Shown here one piece after another: positions 59,625 to 64,000 of a stretch of 64,000 nucleotides of DNA. The stretch covers positions 6,882,001-6,946,000 of the forward strand of contig NC_079883.1 in the NCBI RefSeq assembly GCF_029227915.1, given 5' to 3'. The notes under the pieces are model-generated. The model did not search any database, was not told the DNA's origin, and saw nothing but the letters and a program-made list of their open reading frames with translations. Each line of letters begins with the position of its first letter. Position 1 is the first letter of the stretch. The position numbers and the translations under genes are program-made. The DNA is from Hydractinia symbiolongicarpus (lineage: Eukaryota > Cnidaria > Hydrozoa > Anthoathecata > Hydractiniidae).

Positions 59625-60953
59625 GATGGCGGTCGCAATTGTCTCCAGCAATGTCAATGGACTTAGACTCCACATAGGTGCCAAACGATACTAAACCACC
59701 TACTTGGAGAAAAAGCTACGTTCTACTTTTTACAAGAAACACATCTAAACGATGCCGACATAAACAAAAAAAACTTGGACAGGCTCTGTAGCCTACTCGC
59801 CTTTAATCAACAACTCAGGCGGAGTAGCTACACTTCTTCCTAGTGACTCCAAAGCTGACATTACTGCAGACAGTAGGGGCCGCTGGGTCTCTGCGCGCGG
59901 TATTATAAAAGGAAAAAACATTTTTCTCATTAGTATTAATGCACCTTCTGGTGGTACACATGCCAAACAGGAGGAACGTAGACTTTTTCCCACCGACTAT
60001 CTCAAATGCTCTTAACACCTAGCAAAAACAAAATTGTTTGTCTGGGAGGCGATTTTAATATGACTACACACCCTGAAGACGGTGAACAAAATGAACAAAA
60101 ATATAACTGCTGCCCTAGACCTTCCTTGCAACGTCTATTGGCCAAACTACAGGTTGAGGATACCTGGGGTGTCCTTAACCCACACGAAAATTTCTACACA
60201 TTCTTGCCACGCTGTAAAACGTGTACAAGGATAGACAGATTGTACATAACAAAACAACATTAACCGAACATCGCTTATATCACATATAACCCGACAATAA
60301 TGACTGACCACTACAATTTGGTAAAGACAAAACTGAAGTTGGGCAATCTCGACCGAGGCCCCGGCTACTGGCATTTTAACAACGACTTATTAAATAATGA
60401 CACCTACAAAACTTGGCAGCCACAGAGACTCAACTTTTCGTCAATTGAGAAATGGGGAGAACAAGGAAAAAGCTACCTAAAAAACCTATTCGCTACGCCT
60501 CCGACTTTAGTTAAAACAAAAAAAGGCAAAGAAGACACCTCAAAAAATCCCTAAAAAATTACCTTAATAAACCCATCCTTAATGGAATTCAAATTAACAC
60601 TTTAAAAACTACCTGACAAGCAATTAATACCAAAGAGTCTCAAGCAGCCAAAATACGCTGTAAAATGAATTGGAAACTAGGTGGGGAAAAATGCACCCCC
60701 TTATTGTTTAACTTGGAAAAAAAGTAGGGATGATGAAAGAAATCTTTCCTCCCGCAGTCGTGAAGACGGTACAACTGCAGACACAAACCCAGACATTACC
60801 CGAGAAATAACGGAATTTTACACTCCACTGTATACAAAACAGGAGACGAACAGGACGGATCAGGACCAACTCCTGCTCAGACTACACTCCAGAATACCGG
60901 AAAATCTACAGCCCACGTTAGAACAGGACATCACGGTAGACAAACTAGGGTAG
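59625..60953 (+). pseudogene. L1/Tx1-like LINE ORF2 5' half: endonuclease and linker, broken
   Basis: Pieces in shifting frames: MAVAIVSSNVNGLRLH; NHLLGEKATFYF and ETHLND; SGGVATLLPSDS; SINAPSGGTHAKQEE; GGDFNM (about 60050) and TRIDRLYITKQ (about 60220), which hold the D-x-N and R-I-D-x-x-[LY] catalytic blocks; then WGEQGKSYLKN and, at 60780, TREITEFYTPLYTKQ from the pre-RT linker. At least four frame changes or stops make it non-functional. The match ends near 60950, where a transposase fragment intervenes. Confidence 0.8.
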
Positions 60954-61019
60954 TTTTTGGACTGCCAAATGAAGTGACACTTTTATTTTTCTAAAAGTTA
61001 TACCATCAATAAATATGTT

Positions 61020-61538
61020 GTGTCAAATCATTTAAGCATCACACCAAGTGACTGCAATAGCCTTGTTTTTGAATCCTTACATACAATTTGTTATCCACCT
61101 GTACCATCCCATGTTACAACAACAAGCATTGTCACACCACAGATTTCACAATCACCTGTAATTTTAGAAGCTTGCGCAGTTACAAAAATGCCTTCTCCTA
61201 CACCACCACCTTGTAGTAACATGCCAGACAGTTTATTACCTGTGAATAAATTTGATTTGTCATTGTACCATGAGAAAATGAGAACTTTGAAAAATAACAC
61301 TTCAGCAATTCTAGATCTCAATAAAAACGTTTTTAAATCAAATAGCAATTATGTGTTCCCAAAAACTAAAAGATGCTTTCGTTTTGAATGGTTTAACAAA
61401 TTTTCTTGCTTGTGTTATTCACCAGCAGTTAATGGTGCATATTTACTCCTGTGTGCTTTATTTGGAAAGAAATTTCCAATCAAAATTATTAGAGGATGGA
61501 GAGACCCCTTCAATTATTTTCTTTTCAGAAGAATATAG
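61020..61538 (+). pseudogene. hAT-type transposase N-terminal fragment with TTF-like zinc finger
   Basis: A 172-aa open frame. The N-terminal half is low-complexity and Pro/Ser-rich. The C-terminal half reads KRCFRFEWFNKFSCLCYSPA, then GAYLLLCALFGKK and GWRDPFNY. This is the W-F ... W-L-x-Y-S ... C-x-x-C-x-L-F-G ... G-x-x-x-W pattern of the TTF-type finger that precedes hAT dimerisation/DDE domains in many animal transposases; here one zinc Cys position is altered (LLLCALF). The catalytic domain is missing. It interrupts the LINE remains. Confidence 0.6.
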
Positions 61539-61599
61539 AAAACAAAACAAAAAAATATAACAATCTTAAATTACAAACAAATGGAAAATCCAAAAGAAA

Positions 61600-62540
61600 T
61601 ATTAGAAGGTAAGTAAACAACAAAAAAGTAACAGAACAAGAAGTGAAAGATACAATTTTGAAGCTAAATACAAATAGATCTCCTGGGATTGATGGAATTC
61701 CAGCTGAATTTTACCAAACTTTTATTGAACAACTAACCCCAATACTAACCAAACTTTTTAACAGTATACTCACTCAAAAACATCTATTTATATTATATAA
61801 TTAACACTCAAAAAATAGGAATAACAAACTTGATTCCAAAAAAAAGGAGACACCAAAAATATTAAAAACTGGAGACCTTATAACTCTGCTGACAGCAGAT
61901 TATAAAATACTGTCAAAAATTCTTGGTAAAAGATTAACACAAAAGAATGTGGTCAGACGTGCGCCGTACCAGTCAGGAAAATATTTTGTAATATCATCCT
62001 ACTCATGATTTAATTCAATATTACAAAGAAAAAGGGGGTACTACTTTTATTATACAACAAAACAGGGTGGAACGCAACTTCATTGGAAAGACATTATAAG
62101 CAATGGGTTTTGAAAGTCCCTTATAAGCTATATAGAAACATTACACAAAGATGTTAAAGCCACCGTTTCAGCAACCTTCAAAGTTAATAGGGGAATAAGA
62201 CAGGGATATCCCCTATCCCAACCATTATATGTGCTCTTAGCAGAGGTAATAGCCAGATGTATGAGGACTGAGCCAAAGGTTAGAGGAATATATCTCCTTG
62301 GAATACAGAACATAAATTGTCCTAATATGTGGATGATACAACACTTTTTCTTCAAAATATAATATCTTACAATGAAGCTTTAAAAATATATGACAAGTAC
62401 AAAAAGGCGTCAGGTGCAAAACTCAATCAGGAAAAAACAATTGGCCTCGTAATAGGAGAACAAAAAACAAATTTTAAAACACACTAGCGATTTTTTGTAA
62501 TTCTCAACGTCCTTTACCAACAACACGACTACCAAGAAAG
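61600..62540 (+). pseudogene. LINE reverse transcriptase, degraded
   Basis: In successive frames: EQEVKDTILKLNTNRSPGID plus GIPAEFYQTF (RT block 1, 61637-61720); NRGIRQGYPLSQPLYVLL (block with R-Q-G-x-P-L-S, 62185-62240); and YVDDTTLFLQN (the catalytic Y-x-D-D, 62326-62358), then GAKLNQEKT. Several stops and frameshifts separate the blocks. This is an L1/Tx1-type RT and may be the 3' part of the element at 58.4 kb or 59.6 kb. Confidence 0.85.
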
Positions 62541-62590
62541 CTTCTTTTATTCATTAAGACTTTATATGGCAAACATGTACAAACATGTAA

Positions 62591-62842
62591 TTGAGACAAA
62601 ATAAAATTAAAATAGCAGCAGAGAGGACAAAAGATATCGTTCGGAAGGAGTATGGAAGTACTGGAAATATCATTGATATTCCAACTAGTTTTGATGGTAC
62701 TTGGCTTAGTCACGGCTGGACTGCTAATAATGGTGTTGTATCAGCTATTGCAGATTGTTCTTTGCAAGTTTTGGATGATACATTGAAATTAAGACATGCA
62801 AGCAATGCCCCGATATGTCAGGGAAGAAAGAAAATGGACTGA
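62591..62842 (+). pseudogene. Mutator-like transposase fragment
   Basis: An 83-aa frame with IIDIPTSFDGTWLSHGWTAN, then NGVVSAIADCSLQVLD. The pattern I-x-V-S-x-D-G-T-W-x-x-R/H-G-[FW] ... N-G-V-V-x-x-I ... G/S-K/L-V-L-D is the start of the DDE domain in the Mutator-like transposase family common in cnidarian and mollusc genomes; the D of DGTW would be the first catalytic Asp. The rest of the domain is gone. Confidence 0.65.
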
Positions 62843-63047
62843 TTCAAAATATTGATTATTTTATCACCGCTTTGTCCTTTCTTCTTATTATTTCTTATCT
62901 AACCCATGTTTTTTCGTTATGATCAAAGTGCGGGAGTAAGTAGACATGTGCGCATCATACAGAGTGTTAAAGTTACATTGTTACTACGGTGACGAATTAA
63001 AGTTTTTTTTTCAGAAGTGTACCATACGTTTTAACTCACTGAACCCC

Positions 63048-63108
63048 AAAAACGCATATATGCGTTTTTAAAAACTTCTTTGAATTCCCTACAGACGCAT
63101 ATATGCGT
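63048..63108. repeat. Twin ACGCATATATGCGT palindromes
   Basis: A 22-bp perfect palindrome (63048-63069) has the core ACGCATATATGCGT, and a second copy of the 14-bp core lies at 63095-63108. The AACTCACTGAACCCC leader and the TTAA at 63031 suggest one end of a TTAA-targeting DNA transposon, but no partner end was found. Confidence 0.8.
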
Positions 63109-64000
63109 TTCATGCTAGTGTTTGTGTGCTCATAACTAAAAAACTAGTGATTAGAAAATAAAATTTGTACCAAAATAATCACAAAAATATTATTGTTAAA
63201 TTTCCGATACATTTAGTAAAGGTTCGTGGTGACAAACTAGGAGAGAGGTTGAAAAAACTTTTACTAAAAATCTAACAGAAAGTTTATTTTACCTATAGAA
63301 ATTATGTTCTTTAGTTTTTGTTTCAACTATGTCGTTTTAATTTTCTTGTACTCCATCTTAGCGCATTGTGTATCATGACTTTAGAAAGAAATTATTTACC
63401 TTTCAAAATCCTTGTTTCCATCAACATAAGTAAATATAAATTAATAAATGTTCAGAAATATTAATATTTCAGTGTGAATTTTTATGTTTGAAAACGAAGT
63501 TTCAGTTAGAAACTTTCTACCACATCCTTCGCAACTCTAACCATTACTTTATGGAGATAATACAAAATCTCAATATGCTTATTGTTTCTTCGCTCAAAGT
63601 TAATATCAAACTATGTTATCTCTCATATACTATGCTTAGTTTATAAAAACCACAACGGAGTGTAAAACAGTTTGAAATTGCTTGCACATGGAACAGATAT
63701 AGTCAGTTGGGGGAAAACGGTCGAAGTGTGATTCTCAGGGGAAAACAAATGAAGCAACCATATAAAACTTCCTATATTATTAAATAATTTTTAAACAGTG
63801 AAAACTTTTTTAAAAAAATTGAGAATACTTCTAGTTATTTAGCACGCTTCGACATATTTTAACCCCCCGAATTATAAACTTTCACAGAAATATATTTGTG
63901 AAGATAAAAAATCATTTAATTTAGCGCACCAACGTACAGATTTTTGAAACAATAGGTACTAACATTTTTTATTTAATGAGTTAAAAAATATCTGCAAAGG
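63109..64000. other. Gene-free right flank
   Basis: AT-rich DNA with no ORF or motif that I can support. Confidence 0.4.

Overview
The window is animal nuclear DNA. It is AT-rich, with short GT-AG introns in an intron-rich set of genes, and a high load of decayed transposons, minisatellites and MITEs. The gene set (GT31 glycosyltransferase, PRMT7, ADAT3, SRPRB, a heme peroxidase with an FG-GAP/ASPIC ectodomain) and the base composition fit a non-bilaterian animal. A cnidarian, perhaps a hydrozoan, is my best guess, but I cannot prove this without a search.

Layout. 0.9-2.3 kb (-): two-exon type II membrane GT31 glycosyltransferase. 2.7-4.6 kb (-): PRMT7, almost all in one exon. 5.4-12.4 kb: repeat-rich DNA with LINE scraps and two ~98% identical copies of a 1.28-kb repeat. 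13.0-20.0 kb (-): ADAT3 in six exons. Its 5-kb first intron carries a 1.84-kb terminal-inverted-repeat element with a 13-unit minisatellite, plus a LINE 3' end. 20.0-25.3 kb: a tRNA-derived SINE, a LINE endonuclease fragment and a MITE. 25.3-27.5 kb (+): SRPRB in eight exons. 28.3-30.7 kb (-): an unrecognised coiled-coil membrane protein in at least three exons. 30.7-39.5 kb: mostly empty, with a G-rich minisatellite. 39.6-49.8 kb (+): a 23-exon gene of 1391 codons. 51.1-51.8 kb: a deleted PIF/Harbinger transposon with intact ends. 52-64 kb: a transposon graveyard (L1/Tx1-like LINE pieces, a hAT-type zinc finger, a Mutator-like fragment, palindromes).

The main discovery candidate is the 39.6-49.8 kb gene. 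I rebuilt all 23 exons with consistent phases. It encodes signal peptide, seven FG-GAP/VCBS calcium-loop repeats, an ASPIC/UnbV domain, an animal heme peroxidase domain, a coiled coil, one transmembrane helix and a short tail. It therefore joins a CRTAC1-like ectodomain to a membrane-anchored peroxidase. The catalytic His, Arg, proximal His and Asn are kept. Both carboxylates that form covalent heme ester bonds in mammalian myeloperoxidase are valine here, so the heme is predicted to be held without those bonds.

The cellular genes are not an operon: they lie on both strands and belong to separate pathways (glycosylation, arginine methylation, tRNA wobble editing, ER protein targeting, extracellular redox).
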